DNA of 64,000 nt, taken from Siphonodentalium dalli. Its lineage: Eukaryota; Mollusca; Scaphopoda; Gadilida; Siphonodentaliidae. Of this stretch, positions 48,487-58,922 are shown in pieces; the stretch's first letter is position 1; each line of letters opens with the position of its first letter. A model generated the notes under the pieces. That model saw nothing but the letters and a program-made list of their open reading frames with translations, was not told the origin of the DNA and did no database searches. The translations under genes were made by a program, and so were the position numbers. The stretch is from the NCBI GenBank assembly GCA_032622095.1, contig CP136069.1, forward strand, positions 100,840,278 to 100,904,277, written 5' to 3'.

Positions 48487-48995
48487 CAGGGGGGGGGGGG
48501 GGGGGGGGTGAAAAAAAAATTCAGGCACGTATGCCGGGGTGGGTGGGTGGTCAAAGCCACCAACAAGCAATTTTTTCCGCAACTAAAAAAATAAGTTCCT
48601 GCTTGTTTTTTAGTGTTTTGGCAATGAGTTGGGCTTCAAAACCACTTTGAATGAGAGAAATAATGTAATTCTAACTGTAAACAGATTGCAGGCAGTTATC
48701 GTGTTGTATTTTGTTGCAAATTTTGAAATCCAAGATGGCCGCTGGCAGCCATGTTTTTTTGGCCGAATGACCTCAAAATGACTCATTCCTCTTTACACGT
48801 CCATGTTAACATCCATGATAAATAGTATGCACAGAAATTCATATACAGCTGTTTTAGTGTTAAAAGGGGGGGGGTGGGTGTCAAAAACTGGTCGGAAAAA
48901 ACTGCCGAAAACGGAAAAAAATTTGGCGGTGGGGGTGGGTGGGTACAACAAATTATCGAAAGTGAATTTTTTTTCCGACCCCCCCCCCCCCCCTG
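48487..48995. mobile_element. hAT-type MITE inserted in LINE-1
   Basis: The left end is CAGG followed by a long G run, then TGAAAAAAAAATTC; the right end is the inverse (GAATTTTTTTTCCGA, C run, CTG). GCCCAGTG lies at 48,479-48,486 and again at 48,995-49,002, an 8-bp duplication typical of hAT elements. One G is shared between end and duplication, so 7 bp is possible. Removing the insert rejoins the LINE frame (…TLGGKIL…). A CCATCTTGG-family fragment lies inside. Confidence 0.8.
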
Positions 48996-49002
48996 CCCAG
49001 TG

Positions 49003-49409
49003 TGTAGAATTTCTGGGTTTTCTGTTGGATGCTCATTATGTAGCATTTGCTGGTGCTGAACCGCACCCCCATTTCTTTGCCCATTCTTCCAGGTTATTCA
49101 GATCGTTCTGTAGTTTGTTGTGGTCTTCGTATTTGTCGATAGGCCGATAGAGTAGGCAGTCGTCGGCGAAGAGTCGGACTTGCGATTTGACTGTGATGAA
49201 AAGGTCATTTATGTGGCACAGAAAAAGCAGCGGTCCTAATACATCACCTTGGGGTACTCCTGACTGCACATCAACTTCTCTTCAGAACTGCCCCTCAAGC
49301 ATGACTCTCATAGATCGTCTGGTTAAGAATGATGTTAGCCAACTATGTATTTGACCATCGATGCCGTATGATGTCAGTTTGTGGAGGAGCTTGTTGTGGG
49401 GCACCGTGT
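49003..49409 (-). pseudogene. LINE-1 segment: middle of reverse transcriptase
   Basis: Reads VPHNKLLHKLTSYGI, then SGVPQGDVLGPLLFLCHIND and RLFADDCLLYR. The catalytic FADD (xxDD) motif is present. One stop sits just before SGVPQG. The right edge, at the D-T-V-P codons, is where LINE-2 landed. Confidence 0.85.
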
Positions 49410-49899
49410 GACTATGACTATGACTATGATTATTCATAACTCATTCATATGATATATACAATTATATACACAGTGTAATATTATAACATTCAATGAGCTA
49501 TCGGGGACAGCATAACCAAGAAGGTTGTCTACCTGCCGTCCCCGTTGAAAAGTAATATAACTATACATGTAATAATAATTTTAATTTATCTAGGTTTTGT
49601 CTTGTTAACTTTAAACATTGGTATATAAATGTCTGTTTTTAAATAAATAATAGTATAATTCGTTTGTCGTTCACCGTTCATCGCTCAGTTTGTGATATGG
49701 TATATAAAGTACAAGCATGTGGAATATGGATATGTGGATGAGGCCAGCGGAGAACCATGATAATTGTTTAACCAATGGGTCGGATAAGGCATTCGAATAA
49801 TACATTCATGTATTTCCTGCGATAGGGTGATGATGCACATGCATTATCTATCCTTCTCTCTTGTTATACAATGTCAGTTATCGCTATACGAATACTATA

Positions 49900-50379
49900 C
49901 TACTTATTAACATCGTTGCAGTCAGGACAATTTTTGTATGTACATTTGGGATTCAGTTGATATGAAGATAGCCTATTTCGAGAGTAATCATTTTTGAACA
50001 TTGTTCGTGTTGGAAGACGTTTTAGTTTGTCGTCCAGGGAATTCCACATCTTCGGAAGATAGTGTTCTGGTAAGTTTTCCGAGAAGACACTTTTCGGTGT
50101 CCCAGATTTGAGCATACCATCTTGTCGCGTGTCATTTTGGGAACTTGTGAAGAATTTTTCAAATGAATTTGGTAACTGGTCGTGAAACCAGTCATGCACA
50201 ATGAGATTTGAATGCAGGGTATAGATATCATTAAATTTTAAAATGTCATTTGTTTTAAATAGCGGATCTGTGTGACTATTGTATTTTTTATTGTTTATTA
50301 TGCGCATGGATTGTTTTTGCAGTTTGAATACTCTATCACTTTTATTCGAATTTCCCCATATATGTATAGCATACATCAA
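49900..50379 (-). pseudogene. LINE-2 ORF2, C-terminal segment
   Basis: Carries RVFKLQKQSMRIINN, then YLPKMWNSLDDKLK, and ends with a Cys cluster (CTYKNCPDC). These are standard features after the RT of CR1/L2-like ORF2. A frame break separates it from the RT part. Confidence 0.8.
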
Positions 50380-50416
50380 ATGACTGAACTATTGCATAGT
50401 ATAACGATTTGAGTGC

Positions 50417-51101
50417 TTAGCGTGGTAAGAAGTGTTTAACTTTATTCAGACTATAATTTGCACTGGCAATTCTAGCGCACACATGATTTATGTGATGATG
50501 AAATTTCAAATTTTCATCCAATTTCACACCTAAATAAGTTAATGATTGTTCGTGTCTCGTGTTACCAACCTGTGTAATTTCGGTGTTGTTGATCCTAAGT
50601 GATAGATTATCGCCCCTATGCGAGTTGTTCATAGGATGAAAGAGAATATATTTACATTTTGAAGGATTTATTTGTATATAATTTGCACAACACCATTCGA
50701 AGAATTTTGCTATTTCGGTATTCATATACGCTTTTAAGTCGCGTGTGTTATTACCATATGTATATAGGGTTGTATCGTCAGCAAATGAAAGTAGCGAGAG
50801 GGTGGTTGCATCTTTCATGTCGTTAACGTAAATTAGAAAAAGAAGAGGTCCAAAAATCACCCCTGGGGCACTCCACAACTAACATCTAAAGTTTCAGAGA
50901 GTGTATTTTTAAAGCATACACATTGTTGTCTATTAACTAAATAGCTACGAAACCAGTCGTTTGTAAGACCTATAATTCCATAGTGGGATAGTTTAGATAA
51001 GAGTATTTCATGATTTATAGAGTCAAATGCTTTCGAAAAATCAACGAATAATGCTAATGTTGAATCTCTAGATATTTGGTCATTATTTTGTGCAACTGAA
51101 C
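50417..51101 (-). pseudogene. LINE-2 ORF2, RT catalytic segment
   Basis: Reads ALFVDFSKAFDSINHEIL (51,060 region), VPQGVIFGPLLFLIYVND and LLSFADDTTLY, then INPSKCKYILF and LTYLGVKLDENLKFHHHI. The RT core with FADD is complete in content, but a frame shift occurs near 50,878. Confidence 0.85.
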
Positions 51102-52310
51102 TTAGGAGTTGAATTGTTGGATGGTAGGTTGAGTGTTTGCTACGAAAACCATACTGGTGTTCGTATAATATATCATTGTCGTTAAGTCTCTGAGTCTGAT
51201 GGCCATTATTTTTTCCATAATTTTGGAAAATATAGGAAGTATACTTATCGGTCGATAATTATTGAAATTAGAATTATCGCCCTTTTTAAAGACTGGAATA
51301 ACTTTCGCCAGTTTCATGTCATCTGGAAATTTCCCCACTTTGAATGAACGATTAATTATGTGGACCAGTGGTTGTGCTACTTCATTAATTGTTACTTTCA
51401 TAAGTTTGCTGGAAATATTATTTAAATCAAGAGTATGTTTTGGTTTTATTTTGAATGCTGTTAGGATTACTTCTTGCTCATTTGTAGGGAGAAGTTTAAA
51501 AATATGTGGATAATGGCCCGTAAGATAATCTACATGTGAGTTTTCAGTATGAGGTATCGAGTTGACTATGTTGTGTCCAACATTAACAAAGAATGAATTA
51601 AAATGGGATGCAATCTCTTTTGGGTCAGATATGCGTTCGCCGTTGCTGATGAATTCGTTTGGTGGTATGAATGATGATTTATTCTTGCCAATTATACTTC
51701 TAAGGATTTTCCAAGTGGCTTTCATGTTGCCCCTGTTTTCATTGAAAATATTCTTATAGTAAAGCGATTTACTCTTCCTGATGACTCTATTATATATATT
51801 GTAGAATGTTTTATATTTTTTTATGTTTAGATCGGTTGGATTTTTTAGTTTCGTTCTATATAGTTTGTTTTTTGTATGCGAAGACGTTAGGACTCCAGAA
51901 GTGATCCAAGGATTTTGTTTTATGAATCTTTTAGGGATGCGAGTATTAGTTACTGGGAAGGCTGTATGGAATACATCAGTATACGTTGTAATAAATCTGT
52001 TGTATGATTCGTTTGGACACTGGCAATTGTATACATCATCAAACGATGATGTGGTAAGAATTTGTTTGAACAAGTTCATATTTTTTTGTGAACAAACTCG
52101 CCGATCACGCGTTGAGCTCATAAGTGGCGCCGGTGATTTAGTCCCATGCATGTAGAAACATGCCAAATGATAAGAAACATCGGTAATTATTATACCCGAT
52201 TCGTTATCATTCAAAACGTTATTTGAGAAAATGTTGTCTATTAGAGTAGCTGAGAATTCAGTTATTCTAGTAGGTCTGGTAATGGATGGTAAAAACCCTT
52301 CTGAGAACAT
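51102..52310 (-). pseudogene. LINE-2 ORF2, end of endonuclease to RT start
   Basis: A 402-codon open stretch. It begins in the last endonuclease motif (ATLIDNIFSN, ITDVSYHLA where SDH is expected) and continues through the linker (KNPTDLNIKKYKTFYN). It then enters RT with PLVHIINRSFKVGKFPDDMK, VIPVFKKGD and NYRPISILPIFSKIMEKIM. A frame break at the end separates it from the catalytic segment. Confidence 0.85.
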
Positions 52311-53037
52311 TGTATCGACGAATTTTTCAGTTTTGTTATGTGTGCCGAACTTTAATAAATCTATATTGAAATCACCGAATAAATAGCAATTTTTTGTGCT
52401 CGTTGTTTACAATACCTAATATGTTTTCAATCGACGATTGGAATACGTCTAAGTCAGCTAAGGGCGCGGTATTTGGTCTGTAGACACAACCGATGATGTA
52501 AGAATTTTTTTTTTCGGGAAATATTTCCAGGAACAGAGATTAAAATTTGTGAGGATTAAAAATTGTGAGATCGTCTCTAATTTTGTATGGTAAATTGTCA
52601 TTAACATAAACTGCCACGCCCCCTCTTCCGTCGTCGGTCTCTGTTCTCGTCTTATATAGGAGAGGGTGGTAACCTTCTAGAGAGAAATCTAGACCAGTTG
52701 TGTGTATTTTGAATACTTCTGTTAGTCCTATTATATCGAATATGTTGTTTTCTTGTTGAAGTTCACAGAGAAAGTTATTTAATTTATCCCAGTTAGCACT
52801 TAAACTCCGACAATTGAGGTTTAAGATGTTTGGCCCTTTATTGTTAGCGTGTTCGTATTTGGTTTTAAATTCTGAAGGAGATAGATATTGACAATTTTGA
52901 TCATGAAGATCAAATGGTGAGTCGGGAGATATTTCGTCTGGATCATTTGTATGTTTTAGAAGTTCCTCATATATTGTAGAAAAATCCATGGCTGGGTTCT
53001 CCTTGACCTCATCAATGCTTATTCTATGTGATGCCAT
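52311..53037 (-). pseudogene. LINE-2 ORF2, AP-type endonuclease
   Basis: Starts MASHRISIDEVKENP at 53,037. It reads LNLNCRSLSANWDKL, IIGLTEVF and GRGGVAVYVND, the order of AP-endonuclease motifs (Asn, Glu and GGV). A frameshift after HKF at 52,540 leads to the YIIGCVYRPN part in another frame. It would have nicked target DNA for first-strand priming. Confidence 0.8.
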
Positions 53038-53205
53038 TATTATAACATGTCACAATGAAAACATAACTGAGCGATGAACTAAGTAACAATTAAATAATGA
53101 ACAAGACTATTCACATTATCATGTATGATGTGCATGTATACGTTGGCGTATGTCATGTTAACCGCTGGCTAATTGTATTCTGTATTTACATTGAAGCCTA
53201 TTAAG

Positions 53206-53849
53206 CAAACGCCTTTGAAAAGTCGAGTATGGCTACGTCAACCTACTTTCCGTTGTCGTATTTTTGAAGTATGTCGTGGAGTGTGACTTCCAAGTGTGTC
53301 TCGCATGAGTATCCAGTTCTGAAGCCATGATTTAGTGATGTTAGGATGTTATTCTCCTCAAGATGTTTCATAATGTGGCGACATATTATATGTTACAGAA
53401 TTTTACAAGGGACTGATGTTAGGGATACCGGTCTTTAGTTTTCAGCCAGGTGCCTGTCTCCTTTTTTTTGTAGATAATTGACACGTTTGCCTTCAGCCAA
53501 TCTTGGGGGAGTTTGCCGGTGTCTAGGGAGAGCTTGAATATAAGTCTGAGAGCTGGTGCTAGTTCCTTTGCGCATGTCTTGAGTACCCGGTTGGGTATGC
53601 CGTCGGGTCCTGAGGCTTTGTTGGTCTTGAGTCTGTGTAGGAGAACTTCTATGCCTTTTATATCCAGCTCGGTGTTGCTGATGCTGTCATACTTCTTATC
53701 CGGTGGTGTTATATCCGTCTGATTCAGTGGTTCTTCCTTGGTGAATACGGACTGGAATTGTCGGATGAGTACTTCGGCTTTGCCTTTGGCGTCATCTATT
53801 AGGGTTCCTCCATCTTTTAGAGGTGACACTCCGATGTTATCGTGTCGTC
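53206..53849 (-). pseudogene. LINE-1 segment: start of reverse transcriptase
   Basis: Reads RHDNIGVSPLKDGG, FQSVFTKEEP, LKTNKASGPDGIPNRVLK, LIFKLSLDTGKLPQDW and, after a short gap, HGFRTGYSCETHLEV and VAILDFSKAF. The next codon lies across LINE-2 at 49,409. One frame break lies near 53,420. Confidence 0.85.
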
Positions 53850-55555
53850 TATGGCAAGCCGTTTTCACATTTTCGATTGATTTGGACGAATTGGACTTAA
53901 GTCAAAATACCACATAATTGTGAATTCGGCGAGGAATTGTACTTAAGTCCAAATGAATTACACTTAAGTCCAAATACAGATATTTTCATCTATTTGGACT
54001 TAAGTCCAATTCCTCGCCGAATTCACAATTATGTAGTATTTGGACTTAAGTCCAATTCATCTGTATAAGAAACATCCCCATCAGATATTAAGCAGGTCTG
54101 GTTTTGCTCATAGGGCGGAGTTGTGGGAAAATGGCCGTTTACATGTGGGTCTAATTCTTGTTGATCTTGTTAATTGTTACCTTTTTCAACATATATAATG
54201 AATCAGCTAGATGTGGACGAGATCATATCAACAATAGCCCGTGTTGTAAGAAGTTCGGAACGATTTTTAACGTATGATGATGTCTGTCTGTCAAAACATT
54301 ACATCGACTGAGTTGACATCGCTTGAGGTGGCCTCACTGACCAGGCTTCACTGATCAGTCAAAGCATTCTTTGATGTCTGCATTTTATTAGTATGGTGGG
54401 TAAATGTCCGGTGGGTAATTGTCCGGGTGGGGAAATGTCCGTATACCGATAATAATGTTACCAGAGTCCGACCAGGTAGATAAAATACCACCCCTTGCTC
54501 TTTATAATTTTAACCTGATAAAAAAGTTACAACTTATGTACAGGGTCCACACTCGATCGAGGCTGCATGCACTAATGGAATTATGACTGCTAATTTGTTT
54601 ATATATTTGACCAAATTTATAGAAATAGTGGGCTAAAGCGTATGTTAACACTGAGTCTGAGAAATATATAATGTAAATTATTTTTGCAATTTTCTTCTGA
54701 TCAAGCCAATTGATGCAAAGAAGTCTCTGTAGAATAGATTGACAAAGTTAACTGAGGCTGTGCTTCACGCAGTCATTACAATAGCAATAGAAGGGGAGTC
54801 ACTCTAATCTATTGTTTTGGCATAATTCGACTTTCGAGTACACCCTTATTACATTGAGTTTGAAAACCGAGCAAATTATACAAATAAGACACTTAGTAAA
54901 TGCAATAAACGAAACTGCGTGTAGCATACACTACATGCTGTCAAATGACAATTGAATCAAGTCGTGAATTAATTTTCATTCATGCATGCATTTAGCATTT
55001 ATTAAGATCCAATTCGGATTCGAAACATTTTCAATCTCGGCATGCCGAAAACAAGCCACGTGGCAAAGGGGACGTACGGAGTCAAGCTGTACGCTCATGC
55101 TATGATTTGTAAGTCCCGCGTAGCATAGGGGACTGAACTCTGTCTTGCAGTTTGGTACGGAATTAGTCTTGATTGACAGCCGTCTTGTGTATGCTTGGAG
55201 TCAGGAATGCCCTGGTTAGTACGGAGTTTGACTGTCAATCAAAACTTGCAGGAATATACCATTACAAAGAAGGGGACTATCGTTTCAAACCAGATGAATT
55301 GGACTTAAGTCCAAATGAATTGGACTTAAGTCCAAATCAATTCGCTAATTGGACTTAAGTCCAATTCATTTGGACTTAAGTCCAATTAATTGCACTTAAG
55401 TCCAATTATTGGACTTAAGTCCAAATAATTGGACTTAAGTCCAAATAATTGGACTTAAGTCCAATAATTGGACTTAATTCCAAATAATTGGACTTAAGTC
55501 CAAATCATTGGACTTAAGTTCAAATCAATCAAAAATGTGAAAACGGCTTGCCATA
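53850..55555. mobile_element. 1.7-kb TIR element packed with GGACTTAAGTCC palindromes
   Basis: Ends TATGGCAAGCCGTTTTCACA and its inverse (~35-bp TIR), flanked by GTCGTC (53,844-53,849 and 55,556-55,561). About five CTTAAG palindromes sit inside the left end and eleven inside the right end, nearly all TTGGACTTAAGTCCAA. No transposase ORF. Removing it with one GTCGTC rejoins LINE-1 as KARRHDNIG. The design resembles the GCGCTTAAGCGC MITE at 31.7 kb, although the TIRs differ. Confidence 0.85.
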
Positions 55556-55561
55556 GTCGTC

Positions 55562-56384
55562 GGGCCTTTATGTATTGCCAAAATGGTATGGTGGTGTTGT
55601 TCTTCAGCCCCTCGGTAATTTGGGTGTTGACAAAGTCTCATTCGGCTTTTCTTAATTCCCGTTTACACTCTCATTGTATCTGCCTGTAGTTTTCCCATTT
55701 CCCTGATCTTTTCGCTCTGTTGTATATTCTTCTCTTCTTTCTTAATAGGCGCTTCGTGTGTTTGTTAACCCAGGGAGTATTGTGTTTAGGTTTGATCATC
55801 TTTGATGGTATATGTTTTCCACGATCTCCTGGATTCCGCCTTTCAGTGTGTCCCACATGGTGCTGACGTAAGGATTCGTCAGTAGCCGAAGGCTTTCCCC
55901 TAGGATTGCCACTTCGTCCGCCACGGCTCCCCAATCCGCTTTCCCGTACATGTATATTTTGCGGGTAGGTGTGTCTTGGTGGTGAGCTTTCATGTCGAAG
56001 TCCGTCACTACCATGGCATGATCTGATATGCCTGGAATGTTGTTTGGTGTCTTCGCCAGTGATGGGGTTTGAGGTGAAGACTAAGTCGAGGAGGTGCTTT
56101 TCTCTTGTTGGTTTGTCGTGGATCTGTGTTAGTCCAGCTCTTGATGTAGCGTGAAGCATTTTTTCTTGGACTTCCATCTCTGGTGCTGGTTTTGTCACCA
56201 TCAGCCGTTTCCAATCCACGTTAGGGCAGTTGAAGTCGCCGCATAGGATGGTCTGTTTATTGTCTCCAGCTGCCAGTTTGATTGACTTCTCTAGCTCATT
56301 TATGTGTTTGTCCTCGCGGTGGGGCGTGTAGAAGGATCCTATCAGGATGTCTTTATTCGATCGTGCCTTTATCTTTACCCACAT
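55562..56384 (-). pseudogene. LINE-1 segment: end of endonuclease and linker
   Basis: Reads MWVKIKA..DILIGSFYTPH, TILCGDFNCPNVDW and HLLDLVFTSNP. In the next frame it reads ISDHAMVVTDF, the closing SDH motif of AP endonucleases, and then a basic linker (KMIKPKHNTPWVNKHTKRLL). Two frame breaks. Confidence 0.8.
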
Positions 56385-57292
56385 TATTTCGCAGTTGGTG
56401 ATGAGTCGTGGCTGCTCCGTTGATATGAGGCTTTTGTGTGCCAGGACGAAGACTCCTCCCCTACTGATTCTCTGTCGTTCCGATATACGTTGTAGTTTTC
56501 GGGGGAAATTTCACTTGATCTGATGTGCCCGTCTGTTGGTTTTTTGCCTGGTTTCACTCCGATCAGCCAAGATTCTGAGCCGCAGATGATGTCCGGTTTT
56601 ACATATTCTATGGTTGCTGCGAGTTCTGCCCTTTTATCCCTGATGCTCCGACAGTTCACAGTGAGGATTCTCAGGTTCCGTTTCGGTGGTAAATCGAAGG
56701 CGCTTGTATGGTTTTGTCTTGGTTCCCCTGTGGTGTTTGCTTTTGATGTGTTGTTTCGCGGTGTTGGTGTGCTCGTCTTCACTGGGCTAAAGGTCGATGG
56801 TGACTCAACAGACTCGATGGTGGAGTTTGGCTGCTCGTAGATGTTTGACGAGAGTTCGTAGCCATGGAAGGTGAATGAGTCCACGTTCATGCTGTCACAT
56901 TTGCAGCATATCCACGCTACACTTGATCTTTCGAGATCTCTAATATCTTGTGTGCAGTTCCCGAGGCAAGAGTGGTGATGCCAGATACTGCAGTGGTCAC
57001 AACAGACGCCACCCACGGACCATGTTACAGGTTTTTCGCAGAATCCGCATGGGTAGATATCCTTTGCCCTGGGTCCTGGTTGGGTTTCAATGTCACCGGA
57101 GAGTATTATCACCAGTAGGATCACGGACATTGGGTTTGCAGCTACAGGCAAATTCATTGGTCCTTTCCTGAAGGTCGCCAGTTTGCTGTTCAAGAGGCAT
57201 GTTGTCAGTTGCTGGTGGTACCATGATGTTGGTGTAAACTGCGCTTTTGCAGCTTGTAGTAGGACTAGTATCGCGACGTATGAGATGAGCAT
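56384..57292 (-). pseudogene. LINE-1 ORF2 start: 2A-like peptide, PHD finger, endonuclease N-terminus
   Basis: The ORF opens with a hydrophobic stretch. A 2A-like sequence follows at residues ~56-74 (VILLVIILSGDIETQPGP), then a C4HC3 PHD-type finger at ~81-132 (CGFC, CCDHC, WHHHSC, WICCKC). After a Ser/Thr/Pro linker comes the start of the AP endonuclease (LRILTVNCRSIRDKRAEL, KPDIICGSESWL). 2A-like sequences cause ribosome skipping and are known in some LINEs. Here Q replaces the usual N before PGP, so skipping may be weak or lost. A frameshift near 56,470 breaks the endonuclease. Confidence 0.8.
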
Positions 57293-57456
57293 GATGTCGG
57301 TATTTAGTAGGATCGTCCTGCTGGCACAGTTAACGATAGGCAGCTCGGGATCAAGTCCTGCTGTTTACTGTGACAGGGTCGACCGCGCCGGCTATAATCC
57401 GATGATTTTAATGAGGTTATTTACCTTAGTGTCTCCGACAGTCCTTTGCGACCTGG

Positions 57457-58014
57457 TCAGCTATCCGATGTAACCATGTTTCTGTTAGAAGCTTCTGGGG
57501 GTGATTCCGTCCACATACAATGAATAATTGTAGTATCTACGAATTCCCTTCTTGTTTGAGAACTTCTGCATCTGGATTTATTGAAGTGTTTCACAGAATA
57601 TGCTGGTACTTCCAGGATGGTAAGTTTACACCCACGGAATTTCGAGATGATGGTTTTCACAGTGTTAAGTTTTTGAGCGATGTCAGAAATTCTCAGCTCA
57701 GCATTTGGATGTAGTTTTGTGAATTTCTTACCTTTGGTTTTGTCAGTCAAATCGCACGTGCCAGGCCATATATAGAACCACACCTTCCCTTTGTAGTGTT
57801 TCGCTATCGTGGCTATGTGTGTCTCCAGTCAGAAGATTGCGTCATCGGTTGTGTACCCCGACGTCGATTTCCACACAAATGATTTTTCTGTGCGAGATCG
57901 GATGTAGTTTTGAAGATAATTTCCCTTGCTGTCAGAGATTATATAGGGAACCCTTGTCGGCTCTTCTTGGATTTGTATTCTATTCACGACGTCTTGCCCC
58001 ATTTTACTTTCCAA
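57457..58014 (-). pseudogene. LINE-1 ORF1: esterase (SGNH-hydrolase)-like protein, frameshifted
   Basis: Starts MESKMGQDVVNRIQ at 58,014 and reads YIISDSKGNYLQNYI (a GDSL-like block I with Ser), then STSGYTTDDAI. After a frame break near 57,820 it reads VWFYIWPGTCDLTDKTKGKK and AELRISDIAQKL. Esterase-like ORF1 proteins are known in CR1-type LINEs and are thought to help RNP-membrane or RNA functions. The assignment rests on motif order, not alignment. Confidence 0.55.
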
Positions 58015-58062
58015 TCAACGTTGGGTAAACTTTCCAATCAACAAATGTCATCAGTAGTAATG

Positions 58063-58276
58063 GTGGGCACTATGGCCCAGTACCCCCCAGACATGGGCAC
58101 TATGGCCCAGTACCCCCCAGACATGGGCACTATGGCCCAGTACCCCCCAGACATGGGCACTATGGCCCATGGGCCATAGTGCCCATGTCTGGGGGGTACT
58201 GGGCCATAGTGCCCATGTCTGGGGGGTACTGGGCCATAGTGCCCATGTCTGGGGGGTACTGGGCCATAGTTCCCAC
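58063..58276. repeat. 214-bp palindrome made of 30-bp tandem units
   Basis: Three and a half copies of a 30-bp unit (GGCACTATGGCCCAGTACCC...GACATG) are followed, with no spacer, by the same units inverted. The centre is ATGGCCCATGGGCCAT between 58,169 and 58,170. One mismatch near the outer ends (58,069 vs 58,271). It lies between LINE-1 and the virus-like block. Confidence 0.95.
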
Positions 58277-58422
58277 CCTGAGGATAGATGTTCCTGTCAT
58301 TGATGTGACATTTCTGATCGAAAAAATGAAAATGGACTTAGAATTATTTTTTTTCAAAAGGAAAATCTCACTTTGGAAAATATCAATTAGCAATCAAGAG
58401 TTTTTCTTTTCGAATATTTGGT

Positions 58423-58438
58423 GGCCCTGAAAAGGGCC
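58423..58438 (-). terminator. histone-type 3' stem-loop, copy 1
   Basis: On the minus strand it reads AAAAC, then GGCCCTTTTCAGGGCC (6-bp stem, TTTC loop), then ACC. It lies 19 nt after the stop of the OTU-like gene. A purine-rich stretch (AAAAGAAAAACTCTTG) about 15 nt further could act as the histone downstream element. Confidence 0.8.
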
Positions 58439-58457
58439 GTTTTATTTTTGTTATAGT

Positions 58458-58922
58458 TTAGAATCCGCCACATTGAACTTCTTTGTTCGCCAAAACTTCA
58501 ATTGATTTGTCTCCTCGCCTCATCCATATTTCGCATTCACAATAATGCTCGTGGCAAACGTGTGGGATCCACACTAGAGTTATTGATGACTTGAATCTTG
58601 GTGTTGATTTGTAGCCGCCTTTGGTAGCATCAAACATGACGATAGGTCGCTGTATAACAGTCGCCGCTAATTCAACCATCAATCTTGATTCAGCCAAAAG
58701 TGGTGTGCGCCGTAAATCTTGTGCCGACGCACCAAGTTCGTCACTCTCTGCGTAGTACAGGTCAACTGCCGCATCTCTCAGAATCATCCATCCATCGGTC
58801 GTCCCGTAAACCCCGAGGCTGAGTGCTCTCCAAAACAGCGATATTTCTTCACCGTACACTGCTTTACAGTATACCCCACCGGCCATTATCTCGTCAAGAT
58901 CTGTTATGTTTACAGCAGTCAT
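58458..58922 (-). CDS. OTU-like protein of the virus-like block, catalytic Cys replaced
   Basis: Start chosen at MTAVNITDLDEIM (58,922), because the sequence upstream from it is the duplicated promoter also found before the 60,529 start; 154 residues. The core EEISLFWRALSLGVYGTTDG, DLYYAE, a hydrophobic ATVIQRPIVMFD strand and HEHYCECE near the end follow the order of OTU-type domains (nucleophile loop, helix, strand, His). Where OTU proteases have Cys (DGNCLFRA), this has Ser plus one extra residue, so protease activity is doubtful. Similar Cys-less OTU folds occur in vertnin and related mobile-element or virus proteins. Ends at a histone-type stem-loop. Paired with the 59,546 gene. OTU assignment is by motif order. 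Confidence 0.6.
   Translation of the reverse strand: MTAVNITDLDEIMAGGVYCKAVYGEEISLFWRALSLGVYGTTDGWMILRDAAVDLYYAESDELGASAQDLRRTPLLAESRLMVELAATVIQRPIVMFDATKGGYKSTPRFKSSITLVWIPHVCHEHYCECEIWMRRGDKSIEVLANKEVQCGGF

Larger units (their letters stand above)
49410..53205 (-). mobile_element. second LINE (LINE-2 of this report), nearly full length, inserted in LINE-1
   Basis: 3.8 kb with AP endonuclease, RT and C-terminal Cys motif. It ends in a (TAGTCA)n microsatellite at 49,410-49,430. It cuts LINE-1 exactly within the DFSKAF-D-T-V codons, and the flanks rejoin without lost or duplicated bases. CR1/L2-like group by motif style; clade not certain. Confidence 0.85.
47767..58050 (-). mobile_element. 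CR1-type LINE (LINE-1 of this report), minus strand, with three nested insertions
   Basis: Reading right to left: esterase-like ORF1 (58,014-57,457), 2A-like peptide and PHD finger (57,292 onward), AP-type endonuclease, RT, and a C-terminal tail. The 3' end is a short (ACAGAT)n run at 47,767-47,787. PHD and esterase modules are known in CR1-like elements, and terminal microsatellites fit that group. The ORFs carry frameshifts. Later insertions occupy 48,487-48,995, 49,410-53,205 and 53,850-55,555. Confidence 0.85.

Noticed and set aside
58060-58430. Repetitive ORFs (MGTMAQYPPD) on both strands
   Set aside because: Mirror translations of the 30-bp palindromic array.
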